Shown: positions 44,440 through 53,169, counted from the stretch's first letter. The stretch is DNA of 53,871 nt from Parcubacteria group bacterium M6-OD1-4 (GCA_003056205.1 LSNS01000011.1:1-53871), one strand, 5' to 3'. Numbers and translations: made by a program. The notes: generated from the sequence alone by a model not told the origin.

Positions 44440-44543
44440 AGATTTTCCACTTAAAATATAATAAACTATATAAAAATTAATTAGGTGTTTTACAATACAT
44501 AAAATTAGATAAAAATCAAAATAAAAAAATATTATAAATAACT

Positions 44544-45356
44544 ATGAAAATGGCAATACTCTATATATGTACGGGCAAATATAAAATTTTTTGGAAAAAA
44601 TTTTATTTAAGCTGTGAAAAATATTTTATTTCTAATATTAAAAAGGAATATTTTATTTTCACAGATTCTGATTCCTTAAAATTCTCTGATAATAAAAATG
44701 TGCATATAATTTCACAAAAAGACTTAGGTTGGCCATATAATACCTTAATGCGCTATCAAATATTTATTAATTCGCAAAAAGAATGGAGCAATTGTGATTT
44801 TACTTTCTTTTTTAATGCAAATTTGATTTTTAATAAAAAAATAAATAGTGAAGATTTTCTGCCATCTAACAAACAAGAACTAACCGCTTGTTTACATCCT
44901 GGTTTCTTTAATAAAAAACGAAAAGAATTTACTTATGAAAAAAATCCAAGATCAACGGCGTTTATCCCTGAATATAAAGGTCAATATTATTTCGCTGGTG
45001 GAATTAACGGTGGAATAACTAAAAACTTTATAAAAGTAATAACTGTAATTGGAAATAATATTAATAAAGATGAAAAAAATAATATTATTGCGGTTTGGCA
45101 CGATGAATCCCATTGGAATAAATATATAAATGAACATATTAATGAGATTAAAATAATATCTCCATCATATTTATACCCCGAAAAATGGAATATCCCGTTT
45201 GAAAAGAAAATAATTATAAGGAATAAAAATAAGTACGGAGGACATAACTTATTGCGTGGAGTTGATGATGTTAAAAAATCATTAAAAAAGAAAATAATCA
45301 ATCAAACAAAACAACTCATAAAATCCATCTTTTTAAAAGGAAAAAAAATTATTTAA
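44544..45356 (+). CDS. GT6 family glycosyltransferase (ABO blood-group transferase family)
   Basis: A 270-residue GT6 enzyme. The N-terminus reads ILYICTGKYKIFWKKFYLS, then EYFIFTDS. The metal-site position is NAN (residues 91-93) in place of the DxD of mammalian members, the NxN form I recall for metal-independent bacterial GT6. Further family segments are LHPGFF (117-122), EFTYEKNPRSTAFIP (128-142), YYFAGGINGG (148-157) and VWHDESHWNKY (184-194), with Glu188 at the position of the catalytic glutamate of the human enzyme. It should add Gal or GalNAc alpha-1,3 to a galactose-type acceptor with retention. It lies between gmd/fcl and a GT11 fucosyltransferase. Confidence 0.9.
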   Translation: MKMAILYICTGKYKIFWKKFYLSCEKYFISNIKKEYFIFTDSDSLKFSDNKNVHIISQKDLGWPYNTLMRYQIFINSQKEWSNCDFTFFFNANLIFNKKINSEDFLPSNKQELTACLHPGFFNKKRKEFTYEKNPRSTAFIPEYKGQYYFAGGINGGITKNFIKVITVIGNNINKDEKNNIIAVWHDESHWNKYINEHINEIKIISPSYLYPEKWNIPFEKKIIIRNKNKYGGHNLLRGVDDVKKSLKKKIINQTKQLIKSIFLKGKKII

Positions 45357-45475
45357 AAAATTTTTAATTAACAATTTTTGTAAATTTATTAAAAACGCTA
45401 ATCCAAATATAATAAGAACTTTAAAGTATTAGTGTAAATGTTTTTTATTTTTTAAATAAAAATAAAATATTAAAT

Positions 45476-46288
45476 ATGCATATTATTTCTATTAAAAACC
45501 TCAAAATATTACTAAAACAAACGTTCTATTTTTTAAATAAAAATAAGTTAAAAACAATAAATAATAAAAAAGATTTTATTGATATAATAACCATAGCTTT
45601 TAATAATGTATCTATACTAAAAATTCAATATTTTTTTATAAAAAAGAATTTAAAAGATTGTTATGAATATTCAATTATTGATAATTCAACAAAAAAAAAT
45701 GTATCAAAATTAATAAAAGAATTTTGCAAAAATGAGAATATTGAATATGTTAAAATACCACAGATTAATATTACATTAAACCCTAGCGATTCTCATGGTT
45801 TAGCTATCAATTGGGCTATTAAAAATTTTATTAAACCCAGGAAGGCAAAATATTTTGGTATAATTGATCATGATATATTTCCTATCAAACCAACAAAAAT
45901 AATAAACATACTAAAAAAACAAGAAATATATGGACACTTACAAATTAGAAAAGCTGGATGGTATCTATGGGCTGGGTTTTGTTTTTTTAATGAAAAGTTT
46001 ATTAATAACAAAAAAATGAACTTTTTACCAAAAAATGGGATGGATAGTGGTGGAGGTAATTATAATGATTTATATAAACATTTAAAACTAGAGAAATTGT
46101 ATTTTCCTTATTATAAAATAAAAAAAATTGGAAATAATAACATAAAACAAAACGATTACATTGAATATATTGGTAATTGGATGCACATAATTAATGCATC
46201 TGGTTGGTTTAATAATGGAAATGAAAAAGACAAAATTAATAAGAAAAAAAAAATAATTATTAAAAATTATAAATATAATGAAACTTAA
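45476..46288 (+). CDS. Glycosyltransferase-like protein (GT-A fold)
   Basis: A 270-residue protein. The N-terminal half resembles GT2: IITIAFNNVSILKIQYFFI, SIIDNSTKKN and KYFGIIDHDIFPI with a DxD-like DHD (residues 131-133). The middle contains HLQIRKAGWYLWAGFCFFN, and then a Gly-rich segment (MDSGGGNYNDL) and WMHIINASGW. I do not recognise a named family. Its position in the cassette and the DHD support glycosyltransferase activity. Very AT-rich, and it uses many AAA and ATA codons. Confidence 0.65.
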   Translation: MHIISIKNLKILLKQTFYFLNKNKLKTINNKKDFIDIITIAFNNVSILKIQYFFIKKNLKDCYEYSIIDNSTKKNVSKLIKEFCKNENIEYVKIPQINITLNPSDSHGLAINWAIKNFIKPRKAKYFGIIDHDIFPIKPTKIINILKKQEIYGHLQIRKAGWYLWAGFCFFNEKFINNKKMNFLPKNGMDSGGGNYNDLYKHLKLEKLYFPYYKIKKIGNNNIKQNDYIEYIGNWMHIINASGWFNNGNEKDKINKKKKIIIKNYKYNET

Positions 46289-46294
46289 ATATAA

Positions 46295-47185
46295 ATGATA
46301 GTTATTAAATTAAAAGGTGGCCTGGGCAATCAAATGTTTCAATATTCTTTTGGTCGCAAACTAGCCAATCTTAATAAAACTGATTTGTTTTTGGAATTAT
46401 CTTCTTATCGTAAAAAATATTTTAAAAAAATAATTAAAAATATTTTAATTATTTCTTTAGAGTGTCTCAAATCTGGCAGAATAAAAAAATCCTTACAAAA
46501 AATCAGACAAGACAAAAGACAATATAATCTCAAATTTTTTGTTCTTGATAATAAAATTAAAAGAATATATACCACCAACTTGCCAGAAATTGCTGAAACA
46601 AAAGAATTTTATTTTGATAAGAATCTATTACATCGGGGAAATAATTTTTCGTATGATGGTTATTTTAATAATGAAAAATATTTTACTGATATTACTAATA
46701 TTATACATGAAGATCTAAAATTAAAAAAAAGGTACCAAGAGAAAATTCCTAAAGAATTAGTTACCAAAATTTTACAATCAGCATCCATATCCTTGCATGT
46801 ACGCCGTGGTGACTATATACACAACAAAAAAATTAATAAATTTCATGGAACATGTTCTATAACATACTATAAAAAATCTATAGAAATAATTAAACAAAAA
46901 ATAAATAATCCTCATTTCTTTGTATTTTCCGATGATATAGAATGGTGTAAAGAAAATTTAGAATTAAGTATAGAAACTACATTTATGTCTAACTTAAAAA
47001 ATTATCAAGATTTATATCTAATGAGTCTTTGTAAACATAATATAATAGCTAACAGCACATTCTCCTGGTGGGGCGCTTGGCTAAATAGTAGTCCTAATAA
47101 AATTGTAATTGCCCCAAAAAAATGGTTTAATAATAAAAAAATAGATATTAGAGACTTAATACCAAAAAAATGGATAAAAATTTAA
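46295..47185 (+). CDS. GT11 family alpha-1,2-fucosyltransferase
   Basis: A 296-residue GT11 protein. The N-terminal motif KGGLGNQMFQYSFG (residues 7-20), HVRRGDY (168-174) that contacts GDP-fucose, and NSTFSWWGAWLN near the C-terminus are the family hallmarks. It should transfer L-fucose from GDP-fucose to the 2-position of galactose, as in H-antigen synthesis. gmd and fcl upstream make the donor. The next GT2 gene overlaps its end by 16 bases. Confidence 0.92.
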   Translation: MIVIKLKGGLGNQMFQYSFGRKLANLNKTDLFLELSSYRKKYFKKIIKNILIISLECLKSGRIKKSLQKIRQDKRQYNLKFFVLDNKIKRIYTTNLPEIAETKEFYFDKNLLHRGNNFSYDGYFNNEKYFTDITNIIHEDLKLKKRYQEKIPKELVTKILQSASISLHVRRGDYIHNKKINKFHGTCSITYYKKSIEIIKQKINNPHFFVFSDDIEWCKENLELSIETTFMSNLKNYQDLYLMSLCKHNIIANSTFSWWGAWLNSSPNKIVIAPKKWFNNKKIDIRDLIPKKWIKI

Positions 47186-47988
47186 ATATCCCGCTGGTAA
47201 GTATACTTCTGCCAGTATACAATATGGAAAACTACATTAGAAACTCAATTAAAAGCATATTTAAACAGAGTTATCAACTCTTTGAATTAATAATAATTAA
47301 CGATGGGTCAAAAGATAATACGATCAATGAAATTAAAAAGTTTAATGATTCTCGTATAAAAATTATTGATAACGCAAATAACCTTGGAATACAAAAAACC
47401 TTAAATAAAGGAATTATTGCTTCTTCTGGAAAATATATAGCCAGACTGGATGCTGACGATGAATGGATTAATAAAGATAAATTAAAAAATCAAATTGAAT
47501 TTTTAGAAAATAACACTGAATATGTTTTAATTGGTACTGGAGCTGTATATATTAATGAACAGGGTAAATATCTTTATAAATATTTAAAACCTAAAACGAA
47601 TAAAAAGATTAAAAAAACGCTATTGGGTTATAATTGTTTTATCCATTCTAGCGTAGTATTTAGAAGAAACTCAGTTTTATCTGTTGGGCTATACTCCGAA
47701 GAAAAAACCGATAAACACATAGAAGATTATAATTTATGGCTCAAACTGGGAACTATTGGCAAACTCTACAACCTATCGTCATATGACATTAATTTAATGA
47801 AAAGAAACGATTCTGTTGGACACAAAAATTTAATAGAACAACTAACAAAAACTATACAAATAGCCAAGAAATTTAAAAAATATTATCCTCATAATAAATT
47901 TATTAACTTAATGAGAAATAATATTAGATTAATACTATATAAATATTTTAAAATATTTATATCACTAATACAGCTATTTAAATCCTAA
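47170..47988 (+). CDS. GT2 family glycosyltransferase
   Basis: A 272-residue GT-A enzyme: VSILLPVYNMENYIRNSIKSI at the start, the nucleotide-binding LIIINDGSKDNT, and the DxD site in ARLDADDEW. The segment GYNCFIHSSVVFRRN is common in the WbgY/EpsE-like group. It overlaps the GT11 gene by 16 bases. The sugar donor is unknown. Confidence 0.88.
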   Translation: MDKNLNIPLVSILLPVYNMENYIRNSIKSIFKQSYQLFELIIINDGSKDNTINEIKKFNDSRIKIIDNANNLGIQKTLNKGIIASSGKYIARLDADDEWINKDKLKNQIEFLENNTEYVLIGTGAVYINEQGKYLYKYLKPKTNKKIKKTLLGYNCFIHSSVVFRRNSVLSVGLYSEEKTDKHIEDYNLWLKLGTIGKLYNLSSYDINLMKRNDSVGHKNLIEQLTKTIQIAKKFKKYYPHNKFINLMRNNIRLILYKYFKIFISLIQLFKS

Positions 47989-47990
47989 AT

Positions 47991-48878
47991 ATGATCTCTG
48001 TTATTATTCCAACTTATAACAACGTTTACGCACTTATTCATTATTCTCTTCCTAGTTTATTAAAACAAACCTATTCTAATTGGGAGGCTCTGATTATTGA
48101 TGATGGTTCTACTGACGGCACTTCAGAGGTAATAAAAAATTTGTTAAAACAAGATAAACGCTTAAAACTAATTAAACGAAATATTAATTATGGATTAGCT
48201 GCTAGCTTAAACTTAGGGGTAAATAAAGCGAAAGGAAATATTATTGCTATTTTAGAGCATGATGATATCTGGCTACCCAAAAAACTTAGTTCACAAATTA
48301 AAGTATTTTCAACGGGGGTAAAAGTTTCTTTTACTCGTGCAATTGTTTATGATATAAATCTTAAAAAATTTACAAAAATAAACGATGGTAATCTTTCCTG
48401 TTTTATGTTCACAAAGGATATTTCTAAACTTATCTTTCCTATACCAGAAGAAAATAAAAAATATCTAGGAATAGAAGATGGAATAATTACAGCAAGATTA
48501 AAAATTATCAAAGCTGAAAAAAGGATTAAAGACAACGAAAACATTCATATAAATACAATATTAACTATAATGAATTCTAATAACACCACACTTTCTGGAA
48601 TTAAAAATAGTTCAATTATGATGAATAGATATAAAAACGTTTTAAACTTATTTTACTCTTTAAATGGTAAATACTCGGAAATAGATAAATTGCTAAATTT
48701 TTGGAAAAACCATTATTATTTTAATTTAATAATTTCTTATCTACCAATATTTATAAAAAAAATAATTTATCGTCTTATAGAGAGGACCAAAAATAAAAAA
48801 AATAAAAAACTAATAGAAGACTTTAAAAGAAACAAAGAATATTTAATAATTAAAGAATACCGAAAACTTTTTGGTTAA
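47991..48878 (+). CDS. GT2 family glycosyltransferase
   Basis: A 295-residue GT-A enzyme: MISVIIPTYNNVYALIHYSL, ALIIDDGSTDGTSEV, GLAASLNLGV and AILEHDDIW carrying the DxD equivalent (HDD). The C-terminal about 90 residues are basic and helical. It starts 2 bases past the previous GT2 stop. Its stop codon overlaps that of the minus-strand GT2 in the four bases TTAA (48875-48878), a tight convergent join. Confidence 0.87.
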   Translation: MISVIIPTYNNVYALIHYSLPSLLKQTYSNWEALIIDDGSTDGTSEVIKNLLKQDKRLKLIKRNINYGLAASLNLGVNKAKGNIIAILEHDDIWLPKKLSSQIKVFSTGVKVSFTRAIVYDINLKKFTKINDGNLSCFMFTKDISKLIFPIPEENKKYLGIEDGIITARLKIIKAEKRIKDNENIHINTILTIMNSNNTTLSGIKNSSIMMNRYKNVLNLFYSLNGKYSEIDKLLNFWKNHYYFNLIISYLPIFIKKIIYRLIERTKNKKNKKLIEDFKRNKEYLIIKEYRKLFG

Positions 48879-49768
48879 AACATTAACCCTTTTATCATCC
48901 CAAGCCCTTTCCGAAAATTTCTGGCTAAAAATTGTCTTAAAACCCAACCCAAATTAGCCCAATAAAACCAAGCTAATAAATAAAAGCTTGGTTTCTTATT
49001 TATAGATTTAAATATTATTTTTCGGTTACGGCTTTCTTTATAGCCTATTGAAAATTGCCCTTCCCGACTGATTTCGCTAGGATAATGACATAGTTGAGCC
49101 CTAGGCTCAATAATAAAATGATATCCATACTTTTTGGCACGCAAACAGAAATCAACATCCTCTAAAGCCGTCCGACCTCCAGAAAAATTTGAAAATTTTA
49201 ATTTTTTAGTTATATCTAATTTATATGAACAAACTCCGCCGTGAGCATAATATCCGATAGAAGCATGTTTGATTTCTTCATTCCAGACTTGAAACCCTAC
49301 GCTATTAACATCCCAATAATATTTTGAATTTATACCAAAAAAAATATTAAAATACTTTTCAAAAGATTTTTTTATACGATGATTTTTAATTATACCGCCA
49401 ACACCAATTAAACTGCTGTCATTTATTGAACTATGCCAGACTTTTATTATTGCTTCACAAAAGTTAGTCTCTAAAATAATATCATCATCTAAAATAAAAA
49501 ATATATTATTTTGTATTAATTCTAAAGATCTATTTTTAGATTCTGATAACCCTCTTCTCTCTTTTTTATGATTCTTTTTATAATAAAAAAAATTAATTTT
49601 ATGTTGATTAAAATTAATTTTATATATATCAATAAAATCTGATGATAAATTACCATCATCAATAATAATAATTTCATCAGGTAAAACTGTTTGATTAAGA
49701 ATAGAATTAAGGCATTTCTTAAGATCTTTTTGGCGATTATATGTTGGTATTACTATACTAAACTTCAT
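48875..49768 (-). CDS. GT2 family glycosyltransferase
   Basis: A 297-residue enzyme with MKFSIVIPTYNRQKDLKKCLN, EIIIIDDGNLSSDF, FILDDDIILETNF (DxD) and the late motif ALEDVDFCLRAKKYGYHF plus ARLCHYPSE-like region. The ED/D-histidine pattern after the DxD is seen in rhamnosyl- and galactosyl-transferases, but the donor is not clear. Its start overlaps the end of the upstream GT4 by 11 bases. Confidence 0.88.
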   Translation of the reverse strand: MKFSIVIPTYNRQKDLKKCLNSILNQTVLPDEIIIIDDGNLSSDFIDIYKINFNQHKINFFYYKKNHKKERRGLSESKNRSLELIQNNIFFILDDDIILETNFCEAIIKVWHSSINDSSLIGVGGIIKNHRIKKSFEKYFNIFFGINSKYYWDVNSVGFQVWNEEIKHASIGYYAHGGVCSYKLDITKKLKFSNFSGGRTALEDVDFCLRAKKYGYHFIIEPRAQLCHYPSEISREGQFSIGYKESRNRKIIFKSINKKPSFYLLAWFYWANLGWVLRQFLARNFRKGLGMIKGLMF

Positions 49769-50846
49769 AAATATCTTGATATTTTTTAACCATATTAATA
49801 TCTGAAAATAATTTATTATTAATTATGGCTTGATTTTCTCCTTTTAATTTATTCAAAAATTCTTCTTTATCATTTACTTCAAAACAATTCTCCACTCCGA
49901 CAATTTCTTCATTTCCTCCTACTCGACTGGAAATAGCCGGAACTTTAGCACTGACCGCCTCAATTAAACTTATTGACAAACCTTCAAAAATTGAAGGTAA
50001 AACAAATAAATCAAAGGCTTTTAAATAACGACTAGCTTGTTTAATTTCTCCACTTAAAATTATTCTATCTTCTAGTTTATATGATTTTATCAGATTTTCA
50101 TACTTAATTCGTTCTGGTCCTTCTCCAATAATTAATAATCTAGCTTTAGGTTCTATATTTTTAACTGCCTTGAAAGTATTAATTAAAAATTCATAATTTT
50201 TAGGATAAGCTAATCTACCGATTGAACCATAAACATAGTCTTCGGGATTTAATTTTAAAATTTGGCGAGCTTCTTCACGACTAAGCAAATAATCAGGTGG
50301 AAAGCTAACCCCATTATAAATTAAAGTACTTTTATTTTCTAAACCCCGGAGTAAACCAGAAGTTTTAGCAAAATCTAAATTAAGACGACTAACAAAAACT
50401 ATTTGATCTAATTTTTTAAAAGCCAGTCTGAAAAACAAACGATAAATTAATTTAAGAGGAGCAAAAACTTGATACCTATTGTCTAAAAGCGACAAACCGT
50501 GAACAGTAAAAATTAAACGTGGTCTAGACTTTAATTTAGCTAAACCCCAAACTCCCAATAAAGTGTTAGAACTATTAAAATGAACAACATCAAACTTTTC
50601 ACTTATTACATAATTTTTTAATTCCGAGATAAAACTTAAATTTTTAAAAGGATTATTGCCTCGCTTTAATTTATTTAAACGTTTAAATTTAATGTCTATT
50701 TTTTTCAATTCTTCTGGCAAATAATTTCCATCACCAGCGGCTACAACAACTTCATTATTATTTTCTTTTAACCCTCGCGCTAAATTGAGCACTACATTTT
50801 GAGCTCCGCCTATTTCTGCTTTAGTTATGACCAGAAGAATTTTCAT
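49758..50846 (-). CDS. GT4 family glycosyltransferase
   Basis: A 362-residue GT-B enzyme: LVITKAEIGGAQNVVLNLARGL is the N-terminal loop, VHFNSSNTLLGVWGL and LIFTVHGLSLL follow, YGSIGRLAYPKNYEFLINTF begins the donor domain, and PSIFEGLSISLIEAVSAKVPAIS has the E-x7-E pair. Its composition is closer to the core genes than GT6 or GT11. It overlaps the GT2 downstream by 11 bases and stops with TAG. Confidence 0.9.
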   Translation of the reverse strand: MKILLVITKAEIGGAQNVVLNLARGLKENNNEVVVAAGDGNYLPEELKKIDIKFKRLNKLKRGNNPFKNLSFISELKNYVISEKFDVVHFNSSNTLLGVWGLAKLKSRPRLIFTVHGLSLLDNRYQVFAPLKLIYRLFFRLAFKKLDQIVFVSRLNLDFAKTSGLLRGLENKSTLIYNGVSFPPDYLLSREEARQILKLNPEDYVYGSIGRLAYPKNYEFLINTFKAVKNIEPKARLLIIGEGPERIKYENLIKSYKLEDRIILSGEIKQASRYLKAFDLFVLPSIFEGLSISLIEAVSAKVPAISSRVGGNEEIVGVENCFEVNDKEEFLNKLKGENQAIINNKLFSDINMVKKYQDIYEV

Positions 50847-50869
50847 AATGTAGACTGATAATAGTTATT

Positions 50870-51682
50870 CTAATTCCCATTTTTTATCTTGCATTTCCCA
50901 TTCTTAACAACCTCTTCACACCTAGTTTTAATATCAAAACAATTGATTTTTTTCTTTTTAACAACCTTCCTTCTGCTAATTTTAACATTAAAGCAATCTA
51001 TTTTTTCATTTTTATTCTTGTTTTTATTTAGATCTTTTATAATATCAATTATTTCTTTTTTAAAAAATAAATACTTTTGAAAAATTTTATTTTTTTGAAT
51101 TTCTTCTGTATTGACAATATTGCCATAGGGGTTGCCAAAATAAATAGCTGTAATTTTTCCTATTTTTTTAAAATCATAATTTTTGTCATTACCGAGGTCA
51201 TCTAAAAATCTATACTCATTCTCATACTCCCACACTAAATTCTTTGCTAATAATATTTTTTTAACTTGTTTTTTAATACCAGTACCGTTATTGATAAACC
51301 GAGGTCCGCGATAATAATATTTAATAGAACTTATTTTAGAACTTTCTTCAGAATCTTTTACGCTAACTTCAATAGCCACTCCTTTAAATCCCCCAGCATA
51401 ATGTCCCCACATTAGTGGACTATGAAAGCCCTTTCCACTTTTATCATCTCCAGAATCTCCAGAAAAAGAGCAAATCTTATACCGCGCTTTCTCCCCATGT
51501 ATTTTACTAATTTCTTCAACTACTTCCTTATTATTAAAAATACTAAAAACACCCTCCATAGGATCATTCAATTCCCAAAAGTTTGAACACCAAAATTCCC
51601 CAGTTTCAATAATTCGTCTCAAACGACAAAAATTAGTTCCATTAATTAATGGTCTAAATTTATATATTTTCATAACTGACAT
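50870..51682 (-). CDS. DUF2971 family protein with a tandem-repeat tail
   Basis: A 270-residue protein: KIYKFRPLINGTNFCRLRRII, ELNDPMEGVF, YKICSFSGD and PLMWGHYAGGFKGVAIEV are the DUF2971 core motifs. The start may be this ATG or the one 9 bases later (MKIYKFRP). Residues 227-262 are two copies of an 18-residue unit (KIDCFNVK... and KINCFDIK...), basic and cysteine-containing, beyond the usual family end. The family function is not established; members often occur in variable islands. It is on the right side of the glycan cassette. Confidence 0.8.
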   Translation of the reverse strand: MSVMKIYKFRPLINGTNFCRLRRIIETGEFWCSNFWELNDPMEGVFSIFNNKEVVEEISKIHGEKARYKICSFSGDSGDDKSGKGFHSPLMWGHYAGGFKGVAIEVSVKDSEESSKISSIKYYYRGPRFINNGTGIKKQVKKILLAKNLVWEYENEYRFLDDLGNDKNYDFKKIGKITAIYFGNPYGNIVNTEEIQKNKIFQKYLFFKKEIIDIIKDLNKNKNKNEKIDCFNVKISRRKVVKKKKINCFDIKTRCEEVVKNGKCKIKNGN

Positions 51683-52112
51683 AAATTTTTATACATAGAA
51701 CGCTAATCAAGATATAACTATTATACATTATGGTAATATTATACACTATAAGCGAAATTTATTGAATTTTAATTATTTTTATTTATCATCTTCACTAATC
51801 ATTCTCTCTTCCGTTATTTAGGTTTAAGCGAGATTATCTTTATTTCATCAATTAACTTCTTTAAATATAAACTATAAATCCATTGTAAAAATGACCAAAA
51901 AATAAAAAGCCTATATTATAATATACTTTAATATAAGCTAATATCTCGCTATCAATAGGTCTAATTATTAGTCTAATTCAACTAGGCTCTATTGGTCTAA
52001 TTTTTCCGACCTTAGAACTAGACTCGTAGTTTCTTGAAGATAAATATCGGCAATATTTTATATCTCCTAATTAATAAGAAGACAATATAATTAAAGATGG
52101 TACTGAACAATA
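51683..52112. other. Gene-free AT-rich stretch with short repeats
   Basis: No open frame with a start and no tRNA is seen in about 430 bases (the gene-free gap runs to 52186). Three copies of (G/A)GTCTAATT occur at 51958, 51970 and 51994, framed by CAATAG (51953-51958) and CTATTG (51989-51994), which can pair. The rest looks unstructured. Either a leader for the gene on the left or a decayed region. Confidence 0.5.
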
Positions 52113-52141
52113 TTGACAAACATTTTAGACTTTGTTAATAT
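52113..52141 (+). promoter_or_regulatory. Strong promoter aimed at the 3' end of the DUF3800 gene
   Basis: TTGACA (52113-52118), 17 bases, TAATAT (52136-52141). It faces the plus strand where no protein gene starts; a hairpin with a T-run follows 40 bases later. Confidence 0.65.
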
Positions 52142-52147
52142 ATCCAC

Positions 52148-52215
52148 ATAAGATATTATCATTCATAATACCTTTGAAGACAGGCGTTACCCATTGTGGG
52201 TTATGGCCTGTTTTT
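52148..52215 (+). ncRNA. Candidate short RNA, antisense to the DUF3800 3' end
   Basis: About 68 nt between the promoter at 52113 and a terminator hairpin: ACAGGC (52180-52185) with GCCTGT (52206-52211), inner ACCCA (52189-52193) with TGGGT (52197-52201), then TTTTT. The hairpin covers the last codons of the DUF3800 gene on the other strand and could also end that gene's transcript. Confidence 0.5.
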
Positions 52216-52999
52216 GTTTAGCATATTTTTTAGCTTTTGATCGGTTACAATCAAAAATTGTTGCCCTAATTTTATCCCCTGATAAAATATAATTCCTAGT
52301 TTTTCGAGATGAATTTATAAAAAACGATTCTTTAATATTTAGCTTCTGATAAACGAAATTTAAAAACTTTCTTTTATATTTATTTTTACCAATAATTATT
52401 TTTTCAGTTTTTTTCAGATCATATACAATGGCTCCTAATATTAAATCTGTTAATTGTAATAAATCTGATGATTTTGAGTTTATTTGGCAAACACCAGCAA
52501 CAACAAATTTTTGATAATGATTATTTGTAAATTTTTTTATGGTATTTTCTATTTCTAGCCTTTCTGGAGTGAAATAATCATCTGCTAAGACAATCAAAAC
52601 TTCTTGAGGAATTTTGCCGACAACTAGTTTTAAAAGAGAAATTGTAAAACTTCTGTAAACTTTACATAAATCATTATTGTACTCTTTTGCAAAATCTAAT
52701 TCATCCTTATTTAATATAATACAATTAAATTTAACATCAACTTCATTTAAAAAACATTTAAAAATATCCATGGCGATATTAAAACGAATTTTTGAATTTA
52801 ATTGGGCCCACTTCACTTCTTCATTATAGTTAGATCTTTGTCTAATTTTTCTTATTTTGTTATAAATTTTTTCAGGATAACTACATTTTACTAATCCTAA
52901 TGCAAAATATTTATCTTTTTTATCAAAAATTAAACCAGTCTCATCTAAAAAACAAAAACTTGTTTTTATATTTCTAAAATCTTTTCCCATTATAGACAT
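52187..52999 (-). CDS. DUF3800 family protein
   Basis: A 270-residue protein with the DUF3800 signs: the early SFCFLDETGLIF (acidic Asp-Glu), VLADDYFTP in the middle and SSDLLQLTDLILGAIVYDLKK late; these acidic positions resemble an RNase H-like fold. The activity is not established. The start may be 52999 or the ATG 9 bases later. It is alone between two gene-poor stretches, with one copy of the 48-bp repeat upstream. The family is frequent near mobile and defence genes. Confidence 0.82.
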   Translation of the reverse strand: MSIMGKDFRNIKTSFCFLDETGLIFDKKDKYFALGLVKCSYPEKIYNKIRKIRQRSNYNEEVKWAQLNSKIRFNIAMDIFKCFLNEVDVKFNCIILNKDELDFAKEYNNDLCKVYRSFTISLLKLVVGKIPQEVLIVLADDYFTPERLEIENTIKKFTNNHYQKFVVAGVCQINSKSSDLLQLTDLILGAIVYDLKKTEKIIIGKNKYKRKFLNFVYQKLNIKESFFINSSRKTRNYILSGDKIRATIFDCNRSKAKKYAKQKQAITHNG

Positions 53000-53075
53000 A
53001 AATCTAACATTACCGATTTGACACTAAGTTTATTATTAAACAGAATTATAGCATTCATTAATAGATATTTCAAGG

Positions 53076-53123
53076 CTAATATTAGATAAAATTATTCTAA
53101 AATAAAAATAAAGTTTTTATAAA
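53076..53123 (+). repeat. 48-bp imperfect direct repeat, right copy
   Basis: Partner of 41463-41510 (about 41 of 48 matches, same orientation). It lies between the DUF3800 gene and the flippase. The two copies bracket the gmd-to-DUF3800 block of about 11.6 kb. Confidence 0.5.
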
Positions 53124-53169
53124 GAACAATCTATTTATTTATTTCAAAAATCTTTTTAAAAATAAGCTT

